47,456 bases of DNA from Planctomycetota bacterium. Lineage in GTDB: Bacteria; Planctomycetota; UBA1135; UBA2386. Below, piece by piece: positions 1 to 8,001 of this stretch (the stretch's first letter is position 1; every line of letters begins with the position of its first letter). Below the pieces are notes generated by a model. That model saw only the letters and a list, made by a program, of their open reading frames with translations. It had not been told where the DNA came from and did no database searches. A program made the translations under genes and the position numbers. Location: assembly GCA_016794035.1 (NCBI GenBank), contig JAEUHS010000097.1, positions 1 to 47,456 on the forward strand, given 5' to 3'.

Positions 1-397
1 GTGCGAACACCTGCATGCGCAGGTGATCCTCCTCGTTGACCATGATCGCGACGTGTTCGCCCTCGTCGACGGCGACGCCGCTGGGCCGCTTGCTGGAGGC
101 GAGTTCGCGGCTGATCAGGTGGCGTTCGACCAGCACCGTGCGCTCGAGCTCGTCGACCGTGTCGAGGTCGACGACGCCCAGCTGCTCCGGCAGTCCCGGC
201 TGGCGCAGCCGCGAGGTCACCAGTTCGTAGAGCTCGCGCGACTCGGCCTCGTCGAGCTTCGGCGCGAAGTGGTAGCCCTGCAGGTTGCGCGCCAGACGGG
301 CACGCGTGCAGATCGCGATGTCGTGCTCGGGGCCGGAGCCGGACAGCCAGGCGCCGGGCCGGAACTCGGGCGGCTTGTCGCCGCGACGCTTGCTCAC
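1..397 (-). CDS. mcsB: Protein arginine kinase McsB, N-terminal part (cut by window start)
   Basis: ATP:guanido phosphotransferase family. McsB phosphorylates arginine residues in proteins and in Gram-positives marks them for ClpCP degradation. The minus strand reads open from a GTG at 397 to the window edge, giving about 132 residues. They include SRLRLAR-like (here TRARLARNLQGYHF) near residue 31, the segment RELASSKRPSGVAV and the signature EHVAIMVNEEDHLRMQ, both typical of McsB and of guanidino kinases generally. The GTG overlaps the mcsA stop codon by 4 bases (GTGA), so the two are translationally coupled, as in the mcsA-mcsB pairs of Firmicutes. The catalytic C-terminal half lies outside the window, so activity cannot be judged. 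Identification rests on family signatures and on the partner gene; I consider it secure. Confidence 0.93.
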   Translation of the reverse strand, partial: MSKRRGDKPPEFRPGAWLSGSGPEHDIAICTRARLARNLQGYHFAPKLDEAESRELYELVTSRLRQPGLPEQLGVVDLDTVDELERTVLVERHLISRELASSKRPSGVAVDEGEHVAIMVNEEDHLRMQVFA

Positions 398-921
398 GAC
401 GGCGACTCCTCGCCGCGCTCGGCGCGGCGCAGATCGTCGCGCAACTTCGCGGCCTCTTCGTAGCGTTCGCCGCGCACCGCGTCCTCGAGCCGCCGCCGCA
501 GGTCGGTCAACGCCTGATCCTCGTGCAGCGGCAGCAGCGAGGTCGAACGCGCCGGCAGCCGCCCGCGATGGCTCTGCGACTCGTGGATGCGCTGCAGCAG
601 CGGCATCAGGTCGCCGCGGAACACCTCGTAGCAGCGCGGGCAGCCCAGTCGGCCCTTGGCGCGGAACTCGGTCGGCGTCATGCCGCAGCCGGGGCAGGCC
701 TCGAGGCGCGGCCGGCCGGCCGCCGGCTTCGATGCCTTGAGTCCGCCCAGCAGGTCCTCGAGCATCTCGGCCGAGAACTTCGGCGGCAGCTTCGGCTGCG
801 CGATGCCGAGCTGCTCCGCGCAGGCGGCGCAGACGTGCTGCGAGCCGGACACGGCACCATTCGTCAGGTCCATGACCACGATCGTCGCGATCGCCTTCTG
901 GCAGGCAGTGCAGTACTGCAT
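394..921 (-). CDS. mcsA: McsA, zinc-finger/UVR-motif activator of McsB
   Basis: 175-residue protein with four CxxC pairs (C4/C7, C31/C34, C76/C79, C94/C97), forming two zinc-finger-like modules. It ends in a UVR motif (about residues 136-168, with the pattern LRRRLEDAVRGERYEEAAKLRD). This order is that of McsA, which binds and activates the arginine kinase McsB and links it to Clp ATPases. The GTG of mcsB overlaps its stop, so the pair is a unit. No SD-like sequence stands before the ATG at 921. UvrB/UvrC also carry a UVR motif but lack the zinc fingers and are far longer. No ctsR or clpC is visible next to it inside the window, unlike the Bacillus operon. Confidence 0.92.
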   Translation of the reverse strand: MQYCTACQKAIATIVVMDLTNGAVSGSQHVCAACAEQLGIAQPKLPPKFSAEMLEDLLGGLKASKPAAGRPRLEACPGCGMTPTEFRAKGRLGCPRCYEVFRGDLMPLLQRIHESQSHRGRLPARSTSLLPLHEDQALTDLRRRLEDAVRGERYEEAAKLRDDLRRAERGEESPS

Positions 922-956
922 CGGCGGGTCCAGCTTAGCAGAACGGTCGCGTGAGA

Positions 957-2351
957 CTATGGATGCGTTGCCTGGCCGCCGCTGCGCCGGGCGGTGAGCC
1001 AGGCGTGGAACTCGAGCGCGCGCACGCGGAAGTTCGGGTACTGGTCGAACGAGGCGAACGCCGGGCTGAACAGGATCGCGTCGCCGGCTCGCGCCGCCGC
1101 GAACGCCGCCGTGAGCGCCGCGGCCAGCGGGCCATGCACGGTGCAGGGCAGCCGGCCGGCGAGCAGGCGGCCCAGCGGTTCGGCGGCGGCGCCGAACAGG
1201 TGCGCCGAGGCGATGCGCGGCGCGACCGCGTCGGCCACGGCCGCGTAGTCGCCGTCCTTGCTCTTGCCACCGCCGACCCAGTGCACGCGGCCGGCGATCG
1301 CCTGCAGCGCCGAACGGGTCGACTCGACCTCGGTGGAGACGCCGTTGTCGAACACGCGCACGCCGTCGATCGCCGCGACCTGCTGCAGGCGGAACGGCAG
1401 CGGCGAGGCGTTCGCCAGCGCGAGGCCGATCGTGTGCGGCGCTGCGCCGAGCCGCCGCGCCGCGGTCGCCGCGGCCATCACGTTCTCGACCTGGAACTCG
1501 CCGAGCAGGCGCAGCGCGTCGCGGTGCACGACCGGCTCCGGCGCGCCGTCGCCGAGGCGCGTGGCGACGAAGCCCAGCGCCAGGCCGGTGCTGTGCGGCG
1601 CCGGATGCGTCGTCGCGTAGCGCAACCGCTGCGTCGCCGGGGACGCGAACGCCGCCGCCACGGCGTCGTCGGCGGCGTGCACGACGAAGTCGGTCGCCAC
1701 CGCCGCCAAGCGCGCCTTCGCGGCGTGATAGGCGGCCAGTGTGCCGTGCCGATCGACGTGGTCCTTGCCGATGCGCGTGTAGACGGCGCCGGCGACCCGC
1801 CGGCAGCCGTGCAGGCGTTCGAGCTGGAAGCTCGAGATCTCCAGCACCGCGACCTGGTCGGGGCGCCAGTTCGCCTCGTCGGCGAGCAGGCTGTGACCGA
1901 TGTTGCCGCCCAGCAGCGCATCGACGCCGGAGCGCTGCAGCGCGGCGTGCAGCAGCGTCGAGGTGGTCGACTTGCCGTTGGTGCCGGTCACGCCGACCAC
2001 GGTGCCGGGGTACGCGGCCAGGAACACGTCGACCTCCTGCGTCACCGCCAGCCCGCGCCGCCGGGCGGCGGCCAGCAGCGGGTGGCCGTCCGGCACGGCG
2101 GGGTTCGCCAGCAGCACCGCGACTCCGTCGAGCAGGTCTTCGTCTTCGCGGCCCAGCTGCCAGTCGATGTCGGCCAGGTCGCGCAGCGCGTGGCGCACGG
2201 CCTGCAGGTCGTCGCCGTCGCTGCGGTCGGCGACGCGCATCCGGCAGCCGCGCTTGGCCAGGAAGCGCAGCGCCTCGCGGCCGCCGCCGAAGCGGCCGAG
2301 GCCGTGCACCAGCACGGTGGCGCCGGGCGGCGGCAGACCGGCGGCCGTCAT
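957..2351 (-). CDS. murD: UDP-N-acetylmuramoylalanine--D-glutamate ligase
   Basis: 464-residue Mur ligase that adds D-glutamate to UDP-MurNAc-L-Ala in the cytoplasm. The N-terminal nucleotide-binding fold has HGLGRFG (16-22) where MurD usually has GLG-SG. The ATP P-loop GTNGKSTT is at 123-130, followed by NIGHSLL and LEISSFQLE, the MurD form of the central domain. The HVDRHG segment (MurD proteins typically have H-DRH) and the C-terminal WVGGGKSKDGDY motif support MurD over MurC, E or F. Length is normal. The ATG overlaps the stop of the upstream lipoprotein gene by 4 bases (ATGA). It is not within a division/cell-wall cluster here; its neighbours are mcsA and a lipoprotein gene. Confidence 0.95.
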   Translation of the reverse strand: MTAAGLPPPGATVLVHGLGRFGGGREALRFLAKRGCRMRVADRSDGDDLQAVRHALRDLADIDWQLGREDEDLLDGVAVLLANPAVPDGHPLLAAARRRGLAVTQEVDVFLAAYPGTVVGVTGTNGKSTTSTLLHAALQRSGVDALLGGNIGHSLLADEANWRPDQVAVLEISSFQLERLHGCRRVAGAVYTRIGKDHVDRHGTLAAYHAAKARLAAVATDFVVHAADDAVAAAFASPATQRLRYATTHPAPHSTGLALGFVATRLGDGAPEPVVHRDALRLLGEFQVENVMAAATAARRLGAAPHTIGLALANASPLPFRLQQVAAIDGVRVFDNGVSTEVESTRSALQAIAGRVHWVGGGKSKDGDYAAVADAVAPRIASAHLFGAAAEPLGRLLAGRLPCTVHGPLAAALTAAFAAARAGDAILFSPAFASFDQYPNFRVRALEFHAWLTARRSGGQATHP

Positions 2352-2824
2352 CGCCGGCTGCGCGCGGTCTCAGCGCGCTCGAGCAGCTGGCCCAGACCCG
2401 CGGGCGGCACCTCGGTCGGCACGATCTGTTCGGGCGGCGTCGGCGGCAGCACGATCGCCACCGGATGGTCTTCGCTGCCGACCAGCGCGCGGCGCGCCAC
2501 TTCGAGCGGGAAGTCGAGCGGGAACAGCCACATGCTGACCGGCGGCGCGAGGTCGATCGCCGCGCTCGCTGGTTGCAGATCCCAGTCGGGCAGGTCGTCG
2601 ACGTCGGCCGGCACGGCGTCCCAGCGGCTGATGCCGTAGTAGCGGAACGGCAACTGCTGCCCGCCGGCCGCCGCGGCGCGGGTCGCCGTGCGCGGCGACG
2701 GCCGCGGCACCTCGCGGCCGTCGACGAAGACCCGGTGCCCGTCCGGGTTGTGCAGGATCGTCGCCGGCCCGCTGCACGCGGTCGGCAGCAGGCTGGCGCA
2801 GGCGAGCAGGAGGCGCGGGTGCAA
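2348..2824 (-). CDS. Small predicted lipoprotein of unknown function
   Basis: 158 residues starting at a TTG. The N-terminus has a short charged start, a hydrophobic stretch and a lipobox-like LPTAC (Cys17), so export and lipidation are likely. The mature part begins with GPATILHNPDGHRVFVDGREV, which resembles a PEGA-like or short beta-hairpin turn seen in envelope lipoproteins, and then has no motif I recognise. Its stop overlaps the murD start by 4 bases. Its start is only 11 bases after the encoded CCA of tRNA-Ser(GCU) on the same strand, so it is probably co-transcribed with the tRNA and processed from it. The TTG start is the weakest point; no alternative ATG or GTG gives a better signal peptide. 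Confidence 0.7.
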   Translation of the reverse strand: MHPRLLLACASLLPTACSGPATILHNPDGHRVFVDGREVPRPSPRTATRAAAAGGQQLPFRYYGISRWDAVPADVDDLPDWDLQPASAAIDLAPPVSMWLFPLDFPLEVARRALVGSEDHPVAIVLPPTPPEQIVPTEVPPAGLGQLLERAETARSRR

Positions 2825-2835
2825 GGAGGGAAAGC

Positions 2836-2925
<90 letters not shown>

Positions 2926-3008
2926 GGCGGCGGCGAGGAGTAAAGCCGTGCGCGCGTCGGCGCGCAACCCCGTTCTCGCGGTTCGCCGCGCGCGGGCGGC
3001 ACGGAGGA

Positions 3009-3098
3009 TGGCGGTGGGAGAGGGATTCGAACCCCCGGTCGGTGTTACCCGACAACGGTTTTCAAAACCGTCGCAATCGGCCACTCTGCCATCCCACC
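3009..3098 (-). tRNA. tRNA-Ser(UGA)
   Basis: 90-nt class II tRNA with encoded CCA (3009-3011). The acceptor stem pairs 3092-3098 with 3013-3019 (GGTGGGA/TCCCACC). The anticodon stem ACGGT/ACCGT closes the loop TTTGAAA, giving anticodon TGA. A long variable arm GTCGGGTAACACCGAC follows. The T-arm has one G-T wobble. The D-arm (GCAGAGTGGCCGATTGC) is identical to that of the neighbouring tRNA-Ser(GCU), so the two probably arose from a common ancestor and are transcribed in tandem. Confidence 0.96.
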
Positions 3099-3153
3099 GC
3101 GGGCGGACTCGGGTCCGCGTCGCAACGCTAGCCGCGCCCCGTCGGGGGCGCCA

Positions 3154-3576
3154 CTACTCGCCGGCGACGGCCTCGAAGACCTCGCGCGCGACCAGGATCG
3201 GCGCGCCGGTCTGCACCGCCAGTGCGATCGCGTCCGACGGCCGGCAGTCGACGACCACCTCCTGGCCGGTGGTGGTGGTGCCGGCATCGCGCGGCATCAG
3301 GATCAACGTCGCGTAGAACGTGCCCTCGCGCAGTTCGTTGATGACGACCCGGTGCAGCCGATGGCCGAGGGACGCGAGGATGCGGCCGACCAGGTCGTGC
3401 GTCAGCGGCCGCGGCGGCTGCACCCCGCACAGCTTGCGGTTGATCTCCTCGACCTCGTTGAAGCCGATCACGATCGGGAAGCCGCGGTTGCCGTGCCGTT
3501 CGCGCAGATGGATGAACTGCTGGTCCCCCTTCTGGTGGATGACGACGCGGACGAGTTCGACTTCGACGAGTTCCAT
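3154..3576 (-). CDS. DUF151 bifunctional-nuclease family protein
   Basis: 140-residue single-domain protein of the BFN/DUF151 family. Recognisable segments are the ERHGNRGFPIVIG strand-turn near residues 27-39, HDLVGRILASLGHRLHRVVINEL in the middle and the C-terminal VVDCRPSDAIALAVQTGAPILVA signature. Members of this family have been reported to have RNase and DNase activity in plants, and bacterial members are mostly uncharacterised single-domain proteins of this length. It is divergent from the asparaginase-like gene across 98 bases and has its own ATG at 3576 without a clear SD. The family is certain; the biological role is not. Confidence 0.88.
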   Translation of the reverse strand: MELVEVELVRVVIHQKGDQQFIHLRERHGNRGFPIVIGFNEVEEINRKLCGVQPPRPLTHDLVGRILASLGHRLHRVVINELREGTFYATLILMPRDAGTTTTGQEVVVDCRPSDAIALAVQTGAPILVAREVFEAVAGE

Positions 3577-3674
3577 GGCCGGGCGCGAGCCACGTTCTTA
3601 TAGCAGGTCGGCCCGGGGGAGCGAGCACGCCGCGAACTGCGGTCCCCGGCGCCCGCTCCGGTATAACGAACGGG

Positions 3675-4721
3675 GTGCAGACCGAGCGCAACGTCCCGAA
3701 CCCCGTGCTGGCCGTGGCCACGCGCAGCGGCCACGTCGAGTCCTGGCACCGCGGCGCCGTCGCCGTCTGCCACGACGGCGAAACGGTGCTGGCGCTCGGC
3801 GACGTCGACCGGCCGGTGTTCGCCCGTTCGGCGGTCAAGCCGCTGCAGGCGCTGCCGTTCCTCGAGCGCGGTCTGGCGGAACGGCTGGGTCTGTCCGACG
3901 GCGAACTGGCGGTGATGTGTGCGAGCCACGACGGCACGCCGGCGCACACCGACGCGGTGCGATCGCTGCTGGCGCGCGGCGGACTCGACCCGTCGCAGCT
4001 CGGCTGCGGACCGCACGCGCCGTTCGACCCGGCGAGCCGGCGCGAGCTGCTGCAGCGCGGCGACGAGCCCGACCGGGTGCACAACAACTGCAGCGGCAAG
4101 CACGGCGGCTTCCTGCATCTGGCGCGCGCCTGCGGCGACGACCTCGCGCGCTACCTCGCGCCGGACAGCCGCTGCCAGCAGGAGGTGCAGGCCGCGGTCG
4201 CGGCGATGACCGGCTGCGCCGACCTGGGCGTCGGCCTCGACGGCTGCGGCGCGCCGACGTTCCGGCTGCCGCTGGCGGCGCTGGCGCGGGCGTTCTGCCG
4301 GCTGGCGAACCCGGTCGGCCTGCCGCCCGTTCGAGCGGCCGCATGCCACACGATCCTGGGCGCCGTCGGGCGAGAACCCGCGCTGCTCGCCGGCGAGCGC
4401 CGCTTCTGCACCGCGTTGGTGCGCACGTGGCCCGGCCGCAGTTTCGCCAAGAACGGCGCCGAGGGCGTCTACGCGCTGGCGCTGGCGCCGGCTGCGGGGC
4501 GGCCGCGCTGGCCGGGAGGGCTCGGCATCGCGATCAAGATCGACGACGGCACCGAGCGCGGCTACCAGCCGGTGCTGGTCGACCTGCTGCTGCGGCTGGG
4601 TGTGTTCGCGGACGGCGCCGTGCCGCCGGCGCTGCAGCCGTTCCATCGCCAGCCGATCGACAACACGCAGCGGCTGCGGGTCGGCCACGTCGAGTCCGTC
4701 TGCGAGTGGCCATGGCGATGA
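3675..4721 (+). CDS. L-asparaginase II (Rhizobium AnsA/thermolabile type)
   Basis: 348 residues, full family length (PF06089). The family hydrolyses L-asparagine and is structurally related to serine beta-lactamases rather than to E. coli asparaginase. The SxxK pair is S52/K55 in ARSAVKPLQ, the second serine is S84 in CASHDG, and the metal or substrate pocket matches NNCSGKHGG (C139, K142) and GLDGCGAP (D189, C191), which are the positions described for the Rhizobium etli enzyme. Start is a GTG at 3675 with no good SD. The stop overlaps the start of the nnrD-like gene, so it heads a four-gene overlapping set ending at 8846. Function is assigned from motifs and is reliable; substrate preference is not testable here. 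Confidence 0.9.
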   Translation: MQTERNVPNPVLAVATRSGHVESWHRGAVAVCHDGETVLALGDVDRPVFARSAVKPLQALPFLERGLAERLGLSDGELAVMCASHDGTPAHTDAVRSLLARGGLDPSQLGCGPHAPFDPASRRELLQRGDEPDRVHNNCSGKHGGFLHLARACGDDLARYLAPDSRCQQEVQAAVAAMTGCADLGVGLDGCGAPTFRLPLAALARAFCRLANPVGLPPVRAAACHTILGAVGREPALLAGERRFCTALVRTWPGRSFAKNGAEGVYALALAPAAGRPRWPGGLGIAIKIDDGTERGYQPVLVDLLLRLGVFADGAVPPALQPFHRQPIDNTQRLRVGHVESVCEWPWR

Positions 4722-5533
4722 AGGCCGTGCGCTTGCCCGGGCAGCTGCCGCGGCGGCCGCGCGGGGCGCACAAGGGCGACTTCGGCACCGTGCTGGTGAT
4801 CGCCGGCAGCGACGCCATGCTCGGCGCGGCGGTGCTGTGCGCGACGGCGGCGCTGCGTGGCGGCGCGGGGCTCGTGCAGGTGGCGCTGCCGCGCGCGCTG
4901 CAGCCGCTGCTGCCGCTGGCGGTGCCGTGCGCGACGACGGTGCCGCGCTCGCTGCCGCCGCTGCGGCGCGCCGCCGCCGCCGCCGATGCGGTCGTCGTCG
5001 GCCCCGGCCTCGGCGCCACCGCCGCGACCCTTGCGCTGGTGCGTGCGGCGCTGGCCGCGGCGCGTGCGCCGGTGGTGCTCGACGCCGATGCGCTGAACGT
5101 GCTGGCGCCGCTGCGCCGTCGCGTGCGCGGGCCCGCCGCCGGCGTCGTGCTGACGCCGCACCCGGGCGAGGCGGCGCGGCTGCTCGGCACCGATGCGCGC
5201 ACCGTGCAGGCCGACCGCCCCAAGGCGCTGCAGCGGCTCTGCGAACGTTCCGGCGCGGTCGTGGTGCTGAAGGGCGCGCAGACGCTGGTCGGCGACGGCC
5301 ACCGCTGCTACACGAACCGCACCGGCAACCCCGGCATGGCCACCGGCGGCGCCGGTGACGTGCTCGCCGGCCTGCTGGCGGCGCTGCTGGCGCAGGGCAT
5401 GCAGCCGTTCGCGGCCGCCTGCCTTGCCGTGCACGTGCACGGCAAGGCCGGCGACCTGGTCGCGCGACGCCTGTCCGAACCGGGACTGATCGCCGCGGAC
5501 CTGCCGTCGGCGATCGCGGAGGTGCTGCGGTGA
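4712..5533 (+). CDS. nnrD: ADP/ATP-dependent NAD(P)H-hydrate dehydratase (stand-alone NnrD domain)
   Basis: 273 residues of the YjeF C-terminal/ribokinase-like family, which repairs hydrated NAD(P)H. Visible motifs are KGDFGTVLVIAGSDAMLGAAVL near the N-terminus, VVGPGLG near 97-103, LDADALNVL, TPHPGEAARL, and the C-terminal nucleotide-binding GNPGMATGGAGDVLAG. In many bacteria this domain is fused to the epimerase NnrE, but here it stands alone. The start is ATG 4712 or the ATG at 4718, which forms a classic ATGA overlap with the asparaginase stop; the second would remove two residues. The stop overlaps the GTG of the next gene by 4 bases. Confidence 0.92.
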   Translation: MAMKAVRLPGQLPRRPRGAHKGDFGTVLVIAGSDAMLGAAVLCATAALRGGAGLVQVALPRALQPLLPLAVPCATTVPRSLPPLRRAAAAADAVVVGPGLGATAATLALVRAALAAARAPVVLDADALNVLAPLRRRVRGPAAGVVLTPHPGEAARLLGTDARTVQADRPKALQRLCERSGAVVVLKGAQTLVGDGHRCYTNRTGNPGMATGGAGDVLAGLLAALLAQGMQPFAAACLAVHVHGKAGDLVARRLSEPGLIAADLPSAIAEVLR

Positions 5534-8001
5534 GCCGGCGCGTCGTGGCGGCGATCGCGGCGCTGTTCGGCGCGCTGCCGGCGCAGCAACGCGCGCCGTG
5601 CGACGTGGTGCTCGACGTCGCGGCCGACGCCGAGGCGCGCTGCCGCGCGTTGGCCGAGCTGCAGGTCGCCGGCGCGCTCGACGTGCCGACCGCGCTGGCC
5701 GTGCTCGGCGGCGCCGACGAGACGGTGGCGGCGACCGCCGCGGCGATCGTGCGCCACTCCTGGCCGGTGTTGCCGCCCGAGCTGCTGCAGGGCCTCGACG
5801 GCGATCCGGCGGCGGCGCGCCGGTTCCTGCGCGAACTCGCGGGGGCGCCGCGGCCGGCGGCCGCCGCCTGGAGCGAGACCCGGATCGCCGAAGCACCCGG
5901 GCGGCTGCTCGACGATCGTTGCCTGGCACTGGCCGCGCGCGGACGACCGCTCACCGCCGCCGACGCCGACCCGTTGCTGCGCGCGCTGGCGGCGGGCGAC
6001 ACCGGCGAGGGCTGGCGCGCGGCGGTCCAGTTGCTGCCGTCCGGTCTCGCCGACCAGCTGGTCGGTCGCGTGCACGCTCTGCTGCTGCAGGCGCAGATCG
6101 ACGTCGCCGCGGCCGTGCCGTTGTTCGAGCGCACCTCCGGCGTCGGCGTGCAGCAGCTGCTCGGCATCGCCGCGACGCTGCCGCTCGAGGTCGGCGAGGC
6201 GATCTGCGACCACACCGCCCAGCGCGACCCGGCGGCCGTGCGGGAACGCGCGCGGGCGGCGCTCGACGGCGAGGCACCGCTGGAGGCGTTGTGGCTGCGC
6301 TACGCGGCGCCGCTGCTCGATCGGCCCGAGCGCCGCGAACGCCTGCTCGCCGCGTTGCAGGACGCCGCCGCGCCGATGCCGCTGCAGCAGCGCGCCTACG
6401 AGGCGTTGCTGGCGGCGCACGTCGACGACGCGCGGCTGGTGCGTTGGGCGCTGGCCGGCGACGGCGAGCGCCTGGCCAACCTGGCGCGGCTGCTCGACGC
6501 CGAGGTCGATGCGCTGCCCGCGTCGCTGCTGGCCGACTGGCTGGTGGCCGATCCCGAACTCGCGCGCCTGACGGTGCGCGCGCTGGTGCGGCGCCGGGAA
6601 CTCGGGCCGGAGATCGAGCGCGTGCTGCTGCAGTGCTTCGCCGGGGCGGTCGCCGAGGGTCCGTTCCTGCCGGCGGCCGCGACCGCGCTGCTGCAGCGCG
6701 GCAGCGAAGCGGCGGTCGCCGCCGTCTGGCCGCAGCTGCGTTCGTCGACGTTGTTCGGCGACTACGTCGACACGCTGGCGCGCCGGCGCGCGCCGTTCGT
6801 GCACCAACTGCTGCTGCTCGAACTCGACGCCGACCCGGCCGCCGACGTGTCGGCCGCGGTGCGGGATCGGCAGCTCGATGCGGTGCGGCTCGGCCTCGTC
6901 GCCCAGGGCGACCTGCGCCAGCTCGGCCGACTGGTCGACCATGCGCCGCGCGCGACGCCGACGTTCGTGCGCCGCTGCGCGCACCACGCGCGGCCGCTGG
7001 CGGCGCCGCTCGCGCTGCAACTGCTCGACCGCCTGCCGGACGTGACCGACGTCGACCTGGCCGGCGAACTGGCGGCGTGGGCGGCGAGCTGCGGCGACGA
7101 CGAGGTGCTGGTCCGGATGCAGCGCCTGTGGCGGGCGGATGGCGACAGCGAGATGGCGGCCATGCTGCGCGAGGTCGCGCTGCGCGCGCTGGCGCAGGGC
7201 CCCGCACGCACCGGTCTGGTCGCGACGCTGCGCGCGGCGCTGGCCGCCGGTCCGCTGCCCGAAGTGCTCGAACCGCTGCCGTTCGAGCTGATCGCGACCA
7301 TGGCCGAACCGCCGGCGGCCGACGACCTGCTGCTGCTGGCCGAACTGGCGCTGCGGCCGCCGCTCGCCGACCCGCAACGCGAACGCGAACTGGCCGCGCG
7401 CTGGCCCGACGGCCGCTACGGCTTCCCGGTGCTGGCGGCGATCGGCCGGCGGCTGCTCGGCAGCGATCCGGCGATCGCGGCGCGGCCGTTCGCCGAGGTC
7501 GCGGCGGCCATCGCCGCCGATCCGCGCCACGAGGCGGTGTCGCGCCAACGCCTGCTGGTGTTGTGGCGCGTGCTCGAACGCGATCGCGACCTGCAGCGCG
7601 CGGTCGGCGCGGCCACCGCGGCGTTGTGCCTGTCGGTACCGGCCGCCGACGGCCTCGCCGACGGGCCTGCGCACTGGTTCCTGCAGCATGCCGCGGCGGG
7701 CCGCGCCGACTTCGCCGGCGCGGCGCAGCACGCGCGCGCGGCGATCGGCGGCCTCTTGTGGTCCGCGGCGCAGCGCTCGCAGGCGCGGCTGTTCCTCGGC
7801 GAACGCGACCCGGGCGCCGGCGACGATCCATGGGCGGCGCTCGCCGCCGCGCCGCACCGCTACGATCTGCTCGCGGCGCGGGCCGCCGGTGACGCGGCCG
7901 CCGCCGCCCACGCCGCCGCGCTCGTGCGCGAGTTCGCCGGCCACGACCGCGCGACGCTCGCGGCCCTCGATCCACCGCCTGCCAAGGACCCGATCCGATG
8001 A
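5530..8001 (+). CDS. Large secreted protein of unknown function, Ala/Leu-rich helical repeats
   Basis: 823 residues, starting at a GTG that overlaps nnrD by 4 bases. Residues 1-19 form a signal peptide (MSRRVVAAIAALFGALPAQ) of the A-Q-ending type seen in several proteins of this window. The mature protein is built of short Ala/Leu/Arg-rich helical pairs over its whole length, as expected for HEAT- or TPR-like solenoids, but I cannot define a regular repeat or a catalytic motif. A few cysteines occur, none in a CxxC pair. Its stop overlaps the ATG of the YdjY-domain gene (ATGA), so the two are co-translated and probably act in the same compartment. Function unknown; the helical-repeat idea is an inference from composition. 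Confidence 0.8.
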   Translation: MSRRVVAAIAALFGALPAQQRAPCDVVLDVAADAEARCRALAELQVAGALDVPTALAVLGGADETVAATAAAIVRHSWPVLPPELLQGLDGDPAAARRFLRELAGAPRPAAAAWSETRIAEAPGRLLDDRCLALAARGRPLTAADADPLLRALAAGDTGEGWRAAVQLLPSGLADQLVGRVHALLLQAQIDVAAAVPLFERTSGVGVQQLLGIAATLPLEVGEAICDHTAQRDPAAVRERARAALDGEAPLEALWLRYAAPLLDRPERRERLLAALQDAAAPMPLQQRAYEALLAAHVDDARLVRWALAGDGERLANLARLLDAEVDALPASLLADWLVADPELARLTVRALVRRRELGPEIERVLLQCFAGAVAEGPFLPAAATALLQRGSEAAVAAVWPQLRSSTLFGDYVDTLARRRAPFVHQLLLLELDADPAADVSAAVRDRQLDAVRLGLVAQGDLRQLGRLVDHAPRATPTFVRRCAHHARPLAAPLALQLLDRLPDVTDVDLAGELAAWAASCGDDEVLVRMQRLWRADGDSEMAAMLREVALRALAQGPARTGLVATLRAALAAGPLPEVLEPLPFELIATMAEPPAADDLLLLAELALRPPLADPQRERELAARWPDGRYGFPVLAAIGRRLLGSDPAIAARPFAEVAAAIAADPRHEAVSRQRLLVLWRVLERDRDLQRAVGAATAALCLSVPAADGLADGPAHWFLQHAAAGRADFAGAAQHARAAIGGLLWSAAQRSQARLFLGERDPGAGDDPWAALAAAPHRYDLLAARAAGDAAAAAHAAALVREFAGHDRATLAALDPPPAKDPIR

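Noticed and set aside
951..2639. 562-codon open frame on the plus strand opposite murD
   Set aside because: It is the mirror of murD in a GC-rich sequence: Arg/Gly/Val-rich without motifs, whereas the minus frame contains the complete Mur ligase signature.
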